Shown here: in pieces, positions 10,721-23,252 of the stretch
Layout: each line of letters begins with the position of its first letter
Position numbering within the stretch: the first letter of the stretch is position 1
Origin: Oikopleura dioica
Lineage: Eukaryota; Chordata; Appendicularia; Copelata; Oikopleuridae
Length of the DNA stretch: 64,000 bases
Reading direction: 5' to 3'
Assembly (NCBI GenBank): GCA_907165135.1
Contig: OU015567.1
Span: forward strand, 7,259,001-7,323,000
Position numbers and translations under genes: made by a program
The notes under the pieces: generated by a model
What the model saw: only the letters and a program-made list of their open reading frames with translations
Database searches by the model: none
Told to the model about the DNA's origin: nothing

Positions 10721-13410
10721 TTGTACCCCGAAATTTCGAGGAAATCTATTTTTTGAATGAAATTTTTAAAGAATTCAGGGAAGAAAGTGCGTCTTTTGGC
10801 CATTTTTCGTTGAGGAAGAATATTTAACCAAAGCTGTTTTCCAGAAAAAATAACTCTGGTGTCAGCTGTTGTATATTGACAAGAAAGTTCTTGTTGCACT
10901 TCTGGCTACTTATCATTGAAATAATAATACATGCGCTGTCCCCTTGTCTGCTGCATTTTTCACTCTTGACTTGAGAACTCAACAAAATGCAACATGGACA
11001 TAATCGCTTTCTAACAAGAAAAAGTCAAAAAACAGGGTCAGCTTTCTGCTCTCTTTTTTGTATGTTCAACATAAACAACAAACTTTTTTCTGCCCAGAAC
11101 CATCCCTTGTTCGAAACTGTTTCGTGCTATTATTAATCAAAACCCTTGATGGATGAAAACACGTGACACAAAAACAGAACCTCCAGGCTGGCTCTGGTAT
11201 TGTCGAAAACAATTCGAAAGAATTCAATTAAAACGTTTCTTTTTGAAAAAATGCTAATTGAATTCGAAAAGGAAGCACAAAAACATGCAAAGAGGGGAGG
11301 CTCATTTCCCAAAATGATTTTGAGAATTGAGAATTCGGAATTGAGATCTTGTAAGAGATAGACAGAGCTTCTAAGCCCAATGATCCGGAGAGTTAGAGGT
11401 TTAATTCGATCAAAGGACAAAATCCTTCGAGATTTTCGCCGAAGGGAAAGGTACCTTCAGTCAATCTTTTGGCAAAAGCGCACGAGGAAATTGCGGATTT
11501 CCGCGTTAGAGGTTCTAAGTCCAAAAACGTTCTACGCGGCCTTTTTATGACTCAAAGCTCAAAAAAAAAACATTCTTTATCGAAATATGAATTAATTTTC
11601 AAAAAAAAGAAAAAAATATGAGAAAATCGATTTTTTAGAAAAAAAAATTAATTTCTAAAATTTTAAAATGAAAAATCATTATTTGATAAATAAAATTTTT
11701 AACCAATAATAAAAAAATAATATAATTTTATAAGCTTACCAGACGAACTCATTTTCTTCTTTTGTTTTCTCTCTCAATCCAAGTTTCTTCTTTTTTATTT
11801 TTCTTTTTTCGATCTCTTACTTTCTTCTTTAAAAATGATTCTTCCTTGATTTCAAATAAAAATGTAAAGACGCGTCGATTCTTCACTAATTCGTCAATAT
11901 TTTCTTAATTCCTGTATTCTAGTTTAAATTCCTCAACCGTTTTTTTTGCGTGTTCGGCCAGATGCGTCAGGCGAGCTCGGTTCCTGTGCGGCGCTCGTGC
12001 GACTCGTTATCATGAAGACTCAGCGCGCGCTCAACGGCTCCGTGCTACGGACGCGGTGCTCATTGGCCGCGTTGTCCGTCACTTTTACCTGCACCACCGC
12101 GAAAATCGCAAAGCGGGACCAAGATCCTTCTCGAGCCGCCCAATTTGGCGATGCCAAGTGGATCAACTCGAAAATTGGCGCTTGCAATAATATAAATGAT
12201 TATCTAAGAATATCGATGAGATAATTCTAGCTTCGAAACAGATTAATTTGAAGCAACGTTTTGCGGATCAGAGATTTTAATCGAAAATTTTCGACACTAA
12301 AGGTCATGAGTTCGAATCTTCGTGGAAACTTTGTCTTTTTTCCTTTTGCTATATTTGAGATCGAGGTCAACTTTTTGGATTGAACCATTTTCAGCCCTAG
12401 AAACAACCCGAATTCGAGGCGTTCCGATCAATTTAAGCCTCTCGCCCCTCCTTAAAACGTGTTTTCAATTGAGCCAGCTCCCAAGTTCCTGATCGGGTTA
12501 TTACTGCACCGCTAAGTTTATTATCGAAGGGAAACTGGTAATTATTATCCTGCCTTTCTTGCTGTGTATTTACACAGGATCGACTGTCCGGATCTTGCAA
12601 CGTTGCGTTTTGTGTTCAACGAGAACCCATGCATGTTTTTCCTAGTTTACTAAACGTTTGAACTTTTTTGATTAGTTATTTAAAGAACGGGATTTAACCG
12701 AGAGTAATCTAAGCGAAAGTGGAAGACACCCTTCTTAAGCCTGTTTTTCAGCGGAGTTTTCTTCCGGAGTTAACATAGCGAGACCCTTATTTTTTCAAGC
12801 CAAAAGAAAGCTTAAATCCTCCTCTAAGGTTTCTGCCACAAAATCAATTTTTACAATCTTAAGAATGTTTGATATTCTAGCACCCAAAAAGGGTCTTCAA
12901 GCACTTCGAAATACAGAAATTTGAAGCCGTAATCGTTCGCTAACTTTCTTCTACAATAACGCCTTGTAATAACAAGATTGACGCCTTTCTGGAGACCAAT
13001 AATAATAATATGAAGACGGTATTTATATTAAAAACCAGGCGCAATATTTTGAGTTCGATAAGAAACTCACTTCCCCCGTAATTAGAATCTGGACAGGTTG
13101 CATTAAACAAATACCGAACCCACTCAACCTAACCATTTCTCTTATGCGAAAATCAGAGTTCGTTTTAGCAAAACTGCCTAATTTGCAATTTCACGGATGA
13201 CCTTTTACTCAACGTTCTGATCGCATTAAAAAAACGGGCCCCTAAATTTACTTTTTGTTTGATTCGTCATTATGTCTAAGCTTTTAAACTTTAAACAACT
13301 TGTTGTACTGGCGGCTAGTCATTTTAGATGCTCATGTAATTTGACAAAAACGATTATAAAGAACACGTTAAAACTAACTAGTTTTTAATTTTTAAATTCC
13401 ACAATGACAT
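10721..13410. other. Gene-poor region with one GC-rich patch
   Basis: A locally GC- and CpG-rich patch lies at about 11945-12185. It is open in more than one frame but shows no recognisable domain or clear splice sites. The rest is AT-rich, with long poly-A/T stretches at 11570-11830. Near 12300 the string GAGTTCGAATCT resembles a tRNA-type B box, but no full tRNA fold is present. Confidence 0.4.
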
Positions 13411-13725
13411 TGCTAGCCCAATTCCTAGATTTTCTTCAAAAATTTGCGAAGTGACACCCTTATTTTTAAAATATAAAAAAATACAACGCTAGCCAGATCT
13501 TTTTGCTGAGTTTTCTTCAAAATTTAACGGAGTGACACCCTTATTTAGCGACTTAATTTTTGTCTTGAAAGGAGAAAGATTAATTAATTAATTATTAATA
13601 AATATTAATTTAAATATCTAGTAATTAAACAATCTCGTTTAAAGGCTAAAATTAAGTCGCAAATTAAGGGTGTCACACCGTTAAATTTTGAAGAAAACTC
13701 AGCAAAGTAATCTGGCTAGCGTTGT
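13411..13725. mobile_element. Large foldback element with GTGACACCCTTATT motif
   Basis: Arms of about 80 bp run from 13483 (ACAACGCTAGCCAGAT) to about 13562 and, inverted, from about 13646 to 13725 (ATCTGGCTAGCGTTGT). Inside are GTGACACCCTTATTTAGCGA and its inverse. A partial direct copy of the left arm precedes it at 13411-13468. A short relative lies at 44220-44282. Confidence 0.8.
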
Positions 13726-14871
13726 ACCTTCAATATCGCTATATTTAAGGGCGTCATCATCTAAATAAGCACATTAGAACTAGTCGACACATAAGACTGA
13801 CCCTAACTCAATCGATGTGGACACCCTTAAGCAATCTCTTAGCATCTGGATTTTAGAAATTGTCAAGTGGCTGAGAGACTTTGATGGGTGATCCGCTTCT
13901 TAGATAACTTGCAAAGTTCTTGAGTTGTTTCAAATATTATTGATAAAACGTGTGAAGATAACAAGAAAAGAAACAGTACTTAGTTTTGATGTCTTTCAGG
14001 TGAAAGACAGGCGTGCTGACTAAGAGACAGCTACTTGTCTTGTGCTATTTAGCAACACCTTTGTTTTAGAAAAAAAGAAATGCAATAAAATGTTTGTTTT
14101 CGCCAGTACACTCTTTGACATTTCTGGTAAACATTTCAGTCCTCACTCACTTTTCTTTAGAAGCTCACTTTTCATCTTTGGAAAAAAAACCGTGAACAAA
14201 TTCAATAAGAAAATTTGAAAAGACTTTTCAAGTACAAATTCAATCAAATAAATCGAAGAAAAAATCGGAAGCCACAAACAAAACCCACCTTCAACCCTTT
14301 TTTTATATCCAAGGCTGGTCTTTTTCGAGACAGAATAAATTTTTGAATATTCAAATTTTCGGGCAATTTCAGACTTATTTAAAACTTCAAGTCGTGAAAA
14401 AAGTCAAAAGCGAAAAGCCAAAATTGATTTTAAAAGAAAACGTAATTATCCCCACCAAGGTCGTAATTAGCGGCACCGCAGAAGCTCATCACCAGCTTGT
14501 GTGATCATTTCTACCGTGGAAGGTTGCCCCCCCCTTTTTTGCGATAAGATAGGAGCTCGCGAAAATGTTCTGAAGATATATTTTTATCGAGTTTGCACAC
14601 TGTGGTCGGGGTAATGCTTATCCAATCACCCCTGGCAGGAGATATTCGACGGAGATTGTGTCATGTTATCTTTCAGACGACCGTTCTTTCTAAAAAATAA
14701 GCGTCTCTAACGAAATAAAACTATAATTCAAGAACTTCTTCTTCAAAATTTTTTATGATGATCCGGCGAATTGAATTCAGTGGCCTTTGACGTAATTATC
14801 TAACTGTTCAAAATAGAATAATTTCAAAATCTCAGATCAAAAATCGAAAATTGAAAATTGAAAAATTAAAA
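13726..14871. other. Intergenic region upstream of the sulfotransferase gene
   Basis: AT-rich sequence with no supported gene on either strand. Confidence 0.5.
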
Positions 14872-16005
14872 ATGAGAAAATTTGTGAATGCCGCGATCAT
14901 TTTCCTTCTTTTATTCATATTTTTAGCAAATCTATGTGGCGAAAAAGAGGATTTGGAAGAGAGAAAAGCTCCCGTTGGTCAACTAAGAAGATGGAATCGA
15001 TCAAAGACCATCGCATTTTTACGTTCGTAAATCAATTTTTCCAAAATCTTCATCAACTCATTCTAGATCCGAAGAAATCAGGAGGTACTTCAATCGATGT
15101 AACTCTCTCACCCATCGTCAAGGACCTCTCCACCAGAGAAAACGACAAATACCTTGGTTTTCGCACTTCGACTGGTCATTCTTCAACACTCTTTCGTACA
15201 ACAACTCTCTTGAGCCGATAATGATGCTGAGAGAACCAATGGCTCGGTCGGTTTCGCACTTTTATTTCAAAAAGACGATGTTTGACGTCACTTCCAAGCG
15301 GGAGAACCAGAAGTTTATGAAAATGACGATGGACGAATTTTTCAATGATCCAGTCGAAATAATGCGATTTCAAGAAATTTGGATGGACACCTTTTCCGGC
15401 GTTTCTTGGCTCGCTGGAACAATTACGAACCCAGATGATTATACCTTCACTTCTGAGCATTTTAAGAACGATTTCGACAAGCAAAAAAGCTTCGAAAAAC
15501 TAGAATTGAAAAGGCTAAATGCTTCGTGGAGCTTGACTTTGGCTGCGGACAGACTGGAATCGCTTGGATGGTTTGGAATTTTGGAACGAATGGAGGATTC
15601 GGAACGACTTCTTTCGTACGTATCCTTGAATTTTATTTGAATAATTTATTTTTTAAAAGATATTTTTTAGAAGAAAACGTAAAAATTTCCCACAAGCGAA
15701 GTACGAAAGAGATCCTAGGGCACAAATACCCGATTCCAAGTCCGTCGGTGTTAAAAAAGCTTCACGATCTTTCGCCTCTTGATCGATGGCTTTATGAATT
15801 CGCCAATCGACTCATGGACGCTAGAATTGAAGAGCTTGAAACAGGAGTTTTCGCCCGGCCAGAAAGACCTGCTTTTCCAACAATGACCTGTCTCGCAACG
15901 AGTTACATGATCAACTGCCCAAATTCTAGCGCTCTTTCTAATTGGATTAGCTCAAGAGCCACAGCAGAGTATCAAGAGTCATTCGAAAAACTGCTGAAAA
16001 CATAG
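14872..16005 (+). CDS. Type II membrane carbohydrate sulfotransferase-like protein
   Basis: Exons 14872-15022, 15067-15084, 15123-15615 and 15660-16005 (introns 38-44 bp) give 335 residues. The N-terminus is a signal-anchor (IIFLLLFIFLANLC), as in Golgi sulfotransferases. FLHPKKSGG matches the 5'-phosphosulfate-binding loop for PAPS, and REPMARSVSHFYF the 3'-phosphate-binding region. Later motifs (FGILERMEDSERLLSYFL) fit heparan or uronyl O-sulfotransferase relatives. The 18-nt exon 2 is unusual: a one-base deletion near 15155 with no 15085-15122 intron would also restore the frame and keep GGTSIDV. AATAAA lies right after the stop at 16007-16012. The exact substrate cannot be told. Confidence 0.8.
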
Positions 16006-16006
16006 T

Positions 16007-16012
16007 AATAAA
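16007..16012 (+). terminator. Polyadenylation signal of the sulfotransferase gene
   Basis: AATAAA two bases after the TAG stop, giving a very short 3' UTR. Confidence 0.6.
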
Positions 16013-17697
16013 GAAACTACTAGTAATTCGAGGTTATTCCAGATTTGAACGAGTTCCCATCAAAATCTAGGACAGAAGTCTTATTTATCTTTTTGACAAT
16101 TGTGGGCACCTTGGCTCTGCGGACGCGATAACTTCCGATCTGACAAATAAGTTGGTTTTACTGTTCTTTATTTGCGCGCTGAGCTCTTTATCGAACGCCA
16201 TAATTGGCATAATATTTAGCTTTGAATTAGCCAGAGGCAGTAGTGATTTGCCTCCCAGGCTTCCTCTGAGATCTGCCCTCGGGCGAGAGTTCGCGAAGCT
16301 ACGAAACATAGAGATCTAAGTAATTCTGGAGACAATTGTTTCGAAACTGGACAAAAGAAAAAATTGCTGGAAAGTGCGTGCCCAAAGCGCTTCTTGCTTT
16401 TTGATATTTAATCTTCACAACGAGCGCTAACAACCGCTACGACCACTTACGCGCTGATTACAGTAAAGTTACAGAGAGACGAAAAGAGAGAGCTCTCCCC
16501 AGGAGCTGAGGAAAGAGAATGGGGAGGGAAGAATCATCCGTAAATCGGGCAGATCTGCACATTGCTCTTCTTCCAGTAAGTTTAAAAATGAATAGAATTT
16601 GGGACCGTCAATCCTGTCAGAAATTTATTTGCCCAGCTTATAGAGCTTTCAAAGAGCGAATTACTTTGAGGATTAGTATGTTTAGTCTAATTTCAAGTAG
16701 CTTTTTCAAGTCTTTTTTTCTCAAAAACTCTTATCCAACTTTGGAGTGACCATGACAACAAAGAGTTATGAAAAGCACAATTTTGCGAATTTCCATTGGA
16801 AAAACTTTGAATACTTGAATCTTAAATCCGTTTTCAGAGGGAAGCTTGGATTCAAAAGCTCAATTATGCGCAGTTTCAGTCGATTTCGGATGCAGTTTCT
16901 TTGGGTTTTGTTAGAGTTGACCCGGATTTCAGGAACAAGCTCAGAATAATTCGATTATTGTAACTCTACAGAGGCTATCTAGAATGGTGTTGCTGTATAT
17001 TCGCGTTGCTGATTGGTTGATTTAGGAAAAACGGAGTCTTGACCAATCATAAGCGCCGGATGGAGGGGTTCGTTATCAAGGAGAGCTGCAGTAGATTTTC
17101 GGTTGAAAATGAGCTTGTTGCAGTTTGAGTCTGATCCGGAAAGAAATCTCCCGTCAAATAAGATTTCGGGAAAGCTTCACCTTTCTTCGCCATGTCGGCC
17201 GGGCCCTGGTCGTCGTCAAGAAGAACCAGGAAGAGGAACTCAGGCACAGAGGTCGGAGAAGTTGTTTGATTTGGCATTTGGTTCTTTCAAATTTCAATGT
17301 TAAATTGTTTGATCGAAAATTAATCCTCGAAATCCACGGCAGATTTATTTGCCGTTAGTACACTTGTAAATGCTGCCCAACTTGTACAGTAAATGTCGAC
17401 CTCTCGAACAGAGGTAAACTCATAAATCCATTCTTCTGTCGCGAATTTTCCCTTTAGGGAAGCATTATCTTCCGCCGCACTCGCACTCGTACGAAATTTT
17501 ATTGCTTCCTGGAGAGTCGCATCTCTATTTGAGCAAAAGCTATACAGATGGCCAGAAACGACCGGTTAAACGGGAACTGACGAGGCTAAATACTTCGCAG
17601 ATCTTGAGGCAGATGGAGCAAAAGAAATGCCTTGGCGACCGGGTCTAAAAATAAAATAAAAATTATTTTATCAAAATCAATCAAAACCCAATTTCAG
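16013..17697. other. Region with no resolved gene
   Basis: Short open stretches on both strands, including one near 17600 encoding a polar helix. The 5' exons of the gene ending at 18030 probably lie here, but frames and splice sites could not be joined without a GG-AG or similar intron. Confidence 0.35.
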
Positions 17698-18030
17698 ACA
17701 GCACGGAGTAGTACAACTGGAAAAATTGGCAAAGGAAAATTCTCAAGCTAACAAAGGTTCGTTTACGCTCATTTCTTACAGTAACAGACACCTCGAAATG
17801 TGAGTAAACTCCGAAAAGCCATCAGAAGACTCTACGAAGAAGGAATTCTGGAAGACATTTTCCGATTCTTCGAAACCGACAAAGACCGAATCCGCTTTAT
17901 CGAATGGATGTCCGAGCAGACCTCCCTCGACGACCTTATTCATCAAATGAAGGACGACCCATTTTCAGGAATTAAAAGCTATCTGATCAAGCAGGGCACG
18001 TTTTGGAACGAAGGAAAACGTTTTATTTAA
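17698..18030 (+). CDS. Unknown small helical protein, 3' exons only
   Basis: Two exons, 17698-17756 and 17819-18030, joined by a GT-AG intron of 62 bp, encode at least 90 residues. The peptide is charged and helical (QLEKLAKENSQANKAIRR, then DIFRFFETDKDRIRFIEWM) and ends in GTFWNEGKRFI. I do not recognise the family. An AG acceptor at 17697 shows that the gene extends upstream. Confidence 0.5.
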
Positions 18031-18153
18031 TAACTATCCCGAAGACTGAAGAATTTCTTAGTCTCATCTTTGTTTCATGACGCGCATTATGAGTGTTTTC
18101 ATGGACACAAACTTTACTAGTTGCTAATTGAACGTGCAAAAGCCCAAACAGCG

Positions 18154-19067
18154 ATGGCAGCAAATGTCGACAAGCGACGCAGATTCGTCTGGGGCAGCAC
18201 TGGCGCCGACGCGGAAGCAGTAAGTCATCATTGGCCTCACACGAATCTTGGGATACAGATGTCCATACAGAGTGCTGTTATCAGCGCTAGAGTGGTGAAT
18301 TTGTGAACGTTGTCTTGCGTCAAAGCCTCTTATCGGCGATTTTGAATTTTGAGTATTTCTTGACTTTTCACCGCAGATTGGCCACTCTAGCAAGCACGCA
18401 AACATCTCCAACTTTACTCGGGAGTAAATCATCCCCCGATCTCTGGAATTCCTTCCAAGGAAAGAATATTCTTCTTCCAAAAATTCCACACAGTCAGAGT
18501 CAAACACACCGCAACTTTGATAGTCCCGGTTTTGGAAAACAAAAGACGGAAAACCGCGTCGACGAGAATTTGGACCAGCAACACTTGGATGTGTGTATAG
18601 TCTCGCTGTTTGAGTTTGTCGAGCAATTGAGTGTCGCTTTTTGAACTCACCGTACTAACTGCTGTTTCCATTAGTAGCCATAACAATTGACATTTTAGCG
18701 CTACTCGTTAAAAATGATCCTAAAATGACCGTTCAACCCTAGTGTAGACAAATCTGGACAACCAGATTTCAAATTTCTCTCGAAAAAACGCGAAATCTAA
18801 CATCTTTCTTCTTAGGCGAAAATTCTCAAAAACCTGGAAGAAAGATTCGATGACCTTCGGGCGACCAAGCCAGAGCCTTCTGAAGCGAGCCCGCAGCAAA
18901 GCAGAAGCCGACTTGGACCGAGTGAGTCGCGTGAAAAATCGCGTAGATTACACAATTCACGTTCGATTCATTCTTCCAAGAATCAATCGAAAGGGTCAGT
19001 ACTCCCTCAGCTTCTTCCGTCGCCCTATCGGAAATGGTTCCAATTCTCGATTACCCTCATTATTTAA
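18154..19067 (+). CDS. Unknown polar protein, 153 residues
   Basis: Exons 18154-18219, 18377-18423, 18494-18590 and 18816-19067 join in frame with GT-AG introns. The protein starts MAANVDKRRRFVWGSTG, is rich in Ser, Asn and Lys, and has a short coiled-coil segment (KILKNLEERFDDLRATK). No known domain was recognised. AATAAA-type signals follow at 19074 and 19134. A stem-loop (TGTGGCC/GGCCACA) lies at about 19096-19117. The next gene starts 122 bp downstream on the same strand. Confidence 0.5.
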
Positions 19068-19189
19068 TAAGCAAAATAAACACCTTCTATAATATTTAGA
19101 TCCGTGTGGCCACGAAGCGGCCACATATTGAAATAAAATATATATTTTATATTCATAGTGAACTTTGAAATAGACAAGACCCTCGAAGA

Positions 19190-20779
19190 ATGAGCGAGTA
19201 TTCGAAAATCTCACAAATCGAAGCGAAATCAAGAAGCACGCTTCTTGATTTTGCAGTAGGAAGGTTCATTCAGACTTGCAATTTTATGGAACGATCAATG
19301 ATTATTTTGAACCTCGAAGGATCAAAAGTTCATCCAGATCTTGTGGTGAGTCCGCCGCGAGATCGATTAGAATCAAACCAAGTGCGGACCAAGAATCTTG
19401 CCCTTCCGCCACTAGAACTTGCGCTAGAAGACTCTACTTCTACTAGTGAAGAAAACGCTTTAGAAAAATCCTTGTTAGCGATAGAACCTAATCCTGCTTC
19501 GCACGAAACTGACGAAAACTCAATGTACACCGAAGATTTTTCGACTGAAGAAAAATCTTCAGAAAATCGCACGAATTCGCATGTTTCAAATGATCATAAA
19601 TCCGAAAACGAAAACGCAACTGTCGATCAAAACGCACTCGATATTACAGTGATCAGTAATTCGAACATGGCGACAATAAGTAACACAAACGGGACGGTTG
19701 ATAATTCAGAAGGATACAACAACGAGTACAGCGACGATGATGGATACGGATATAGCGACGAAGAAAATTACCAGCGGCGGGAGGATGATCGATCTTACGA
19801 AAATGGATACTCTAAATCGCACGATAGAAAGGCGAGAGAATCAAAGAGATACCAAAGCAACGAGCTTGATTATCACCACGACCGGGACATACTCAAAGAC
19901 AGCCAGAAAGGCAACGAGAATCAGTCGCAATTTCCATCAACAAGTACCAACGAAGAACTTGAAGAGAAAATCCGCCAAGGTAAAATTCCAAAATTTCCAT
20001 CCAAATTTCTCTTATCGTCAATTTATCCAATTCGCCACACGCGCTAATCAAGATTATCCGCCCTTTAGCCCGCGCCGAGCAAGAAGCATTCCGCCGCGAA
20101 GAAGAGCGACGTGTCCGGACGGAAGCCGAAGAACGGAGACGGAAAAACGTCTCGCGCCTGAATCGCCTCCGACAAGAGCAGAAAACCGCCGAGGATCGTC
20201 GTCTAGCAGTCGTTGCGCAGGAAAGGCATTTGAAAAATGAAATTGCTGATATTGAGGAGCGACGTGCAGGTATGTTTACTCAGATACTATCTACATGGGC
20301 GTTTTACATCCTTGGCTTTTACAGTAGAATTCACAAGGAACAAATTAAGAGCTGGAAAAACTAATCATGCTGGAAATTGAACGATCCAGACGACTAGAAG
20401 AGCAGCGAAATCCAAATTCAAAGGCCAAGAATCCGTCGAAAAGAAAACCAGTGCTCGGATCAGTAGAATTCAAGCGGAATGCCAATCGTGATAGAATTAT
20501 TCAGGTCAGTTCCGCTCAATGTCAAAAGGCGAGTTTTCTTTTTAGATGGCTGAGAGAATAAAATTCACAAAATTGCGAAATGAAAATACGATCAAACGAA
20601 TTGAAAACGAAACAGCCCGGCGGTAATCGATACTTATTCTTCCTTCGTCCTTGAGATCTTTGTTTAGTAAGAAGATGGAAGAGGAACTCCGGCGGGTACG
20701 CTCGGATATGATACGTGCAAAGATTAGCCACAATCGAACGTACCGGACCAACAACACCAAACGCAACAGAGCCAAATAA
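19190..20779 (+). CDS. Acidic and coiled-coil protein, 444 residues
   Basis: Exons 19190-19979, 20069-20269, 20350-20504, 20546-20622 and 20668-20779 sum to exactly 445 codons. Residues 1-260 are acidic and low complexity (clusters such as EYSDDDGYGYSDEENY). Residues 260-440 form a long Arg/Glu-rich coiled coil (RAEQEAFRREEERRV, then MEEELRRVRSDMIRAKI). The shape recalls centrosomal or ciliary scaffold proteins, but no family-specific motif was identified. Its 3' end faces the 3' end of XRRA1 with 129 bp between them. Confidence 0.7.
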
Positions 20780-20908
20780 TGACAATTCCGCTTTTTTAAA
20801 AACCACTGATTTGATCATAAAAATACACATATCTTCAACTTTTCGAACAACTTTTTGTTTACAAAATTATTTTTTATTATTATTATTGAAGCATTAGAAA
20901 AATATAAT

Positions 20909-22931
20909 TTACAGTTCTTCTTCCGGCTGACCTTGAAGAGCTCGAGCGTCTTTGATGGCATTGATCCGAACTTGTTCCACTTTTGATTTCAAGTCGAAAT
21001 AGAGCATTTCAGCTTGCTCTCTGAAAGAAGAATTAGAGAAGACATTCGAAAAATCGTCGTACCTCGTCGAGTCATCATCATGTTCCAAAAGCTCGATCAT
21101 TTCTTCCATCGCGAAGGGTCTTCTGTTCTTGATGCGGTGCAGTTTTTCATCGAGCTTCTTTTGACGATCCTCGTAGCGCCATTTTTCTTGCATTTTTATC
21201 GACGTCTTTGTTGATGGAGCGCTGGAAAAAGGATTGAAAAGAGAAGGCAAACAAAAACTTACATTAGCAAGGCTCGGAGCTGATTGTAAGCGGCGGTCTG
21301 GGAAAGCGGCTCGACGTTGTAGGAGTACTCGACCTTTTCATCTTCTGTCAGCTCTAGAATTTTCTCGATGGGCGTCAATTCTTGCTCCAGATCAAGCTCC
21401 GCTTCGCGCATCGCCAACGCAGTGATCTTCGACAACTCGGACTCATAAGTCGGCTCCGGCTCGTTTTCATTCTTCTCTTTTTCTTGGACGGGTGGTTCTT
21501 CGTCGAGATTTTGTGTGAGGAAGAATGAATCTTGAGGCATTTCTGTTGGGTCTTTTTGGTCTATGGAGATGTCTTTTTCTTTTTCGAGTGACTGGAGTTG
21601 ACTTTTGGAGTTTTGAATCGCGAGTTGTTCCTTGTGCTTGATTGCTGCTTGTTCTTCTCGGTATGCTTTTATTCTGAAAAGAACTGTAAGAACCTGTTTA
21701 GAAGGATCATAAGACTGACCGTTGATCGACTGTAGACTTCTTTACTTTCGGCTCGAACTCTTGAATAATAATTGGATGCTGAATGACAATTGGCGTCTTC
21801 TTTGGCGGCTCTGTAGCTTGTCTCTGGATGGCCATCCCGTGTCGCTGGGTCAGATACTCTTTCAAAAGTGGAGGATCGCCTTTTACAGATTGCGTAAGAA
21901 TCGTATTCGATATAATCAGCCGCTGAAGTGAGGGCATACTCGCCGCCGGAAGAAGCGATTCTTCTGTCTAAAATCATTGAAATCAACGAAGAGAACGACG
22001 AGAATTTACTTTACCTTGATAGGATTGGAGGATAAATCGAGCAGCTTCAAGTGCTTTAAAATCAAGTGTCCAGTTTCTGAACCGACAACGGGAATCTCCT
22101 CGATGTGGTTTTCATTCAGATAGAGCTCTTGTAGCGACGGAATGTACTGTAGTTGATGGAAACACTGTGATTGAAGCGAATTCGTTGATAGGAGAAGACT
22201 TCTTAGTTTTGTAAATGCGCCATCTTCGATTGTTATTTCTCCGATTTGATTTCCGCTCAGATTTAGGACCTAAAAATTGGCTTGAAGTATTTGGATGCTG
22301 ACTTACTTGAAGGCTTTTTAGCTTTCCAAGGCTAGCCAAGCAATCGCCATTTAGCTTGTTAAAACTCAAGTCCATAAATATCAGGTTTTTGTAGACTTCC
22401 GGGTCGGGCAAGCGAATTCGAAATATACTGTTGTAGCTCATCTCAAGGATTTCCAAGTTTTTGGAGAAACACTGTAACTGATCTAGGTTCAGGTAGTTTT
22501 CTGTGACATCCAGCGTTACCAGGTTTATATCTAAAAAAGCAGTAAGTAAAAGGCTAATTATTGATACAGTACCTTTCATTTCTTCTGAAAGAACATCTGT
22601 ATAACAGCCGCCAAAAAGCCGCGCTTTCGTGAGTAAATGTGCTTCCGGCCAGCCATGATTTCGCAGAAGCTCTTTTAGGGTTAAAATATTCGTCTTGATT
22701 TCGTCATTTTGTTTTGGAGCGGGAAGACCTTCCTGGTGAAGATTCTTGTTTCGATTGTGTTTTTTGCTGTGTTCTTTTGACAAGTTGATGATCCAGTTTC
22801 CGTTTACTGGATCTTGTTTTCTGGCAAAGTTTTAAACAAGGAAAATTTATTTGAAAATACCTGAGATTCTGTGGTCGGAAAACATGATGCGGCACATAAT
22901 CCGACTCTCCTTCAAGTTTCCAACGTGCCAT
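20909..22931 (-). CDS. XRRA1: XRRA1-like leucine-rich repeat protein
   Basis: Eight minus-strand exons (22861-22931, 22573-22820, 22307-22530, 22015-22269, 21720-21967, 21263-21673, 21063-21221, 20909-21020) give 575 residues. Introns are about 40-47 bp. After a polar N-terminus there are several LRRs (for example NLIFMDLSFNKLNGDCLASL). They are followed by PPLLKEYLTQRHGM and VIQHPIIIQEF, which align with the PPLLKSFLQERLG and VLHHPR region of vertebrate XRRA1. The tail is acidic, then charged and helical. XRRA1 is named for an X-ray response association; its molecular role is poorly known. Length is somewhat shorter than vertebrate proteins (near 790). Confidence 0.8.
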
Positions 22932-23252
22932 TTTTTAAAATCTCATTTTTTCCTCTCGTGTGTCGTCTGAAAAAATAATTTTCAAAACTGAATGAATCTC
23001 AAAAACAAACAAATCTTCAAGGGATATTCTCGAGAATATATTTCTTTAGAATGTTAGTGAGTAAACTTTGAGTCGATTCTTGCGTTACTACGGCAACAGG
23101 ACGGGAATAAATGTTAAAAATCAGAGAGATTAGATTGTCTGAGAGTAGTGGTCACTAAAAGAGAAGATAATAGTTTGAGCTTAGCCTCTAATAAGTTTAT
23201 TGAATTTTTAGTGAGAGCAGATTTAAAATGTGCACAGGAATGGGTAGTCTCT
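22932..23252. other. Intergenic gap
   Basis: About 320 bp between the XRRA1 start and the homeobox stop. No further feature seen. Confidence 0.5.

Noticed and set aside
11946-12224. GC-rich 92-codon plus-strand frame
   Set aside because: Open in other frames too, no domain, no splice partner and no promoter signal. Treated as a composition effect.
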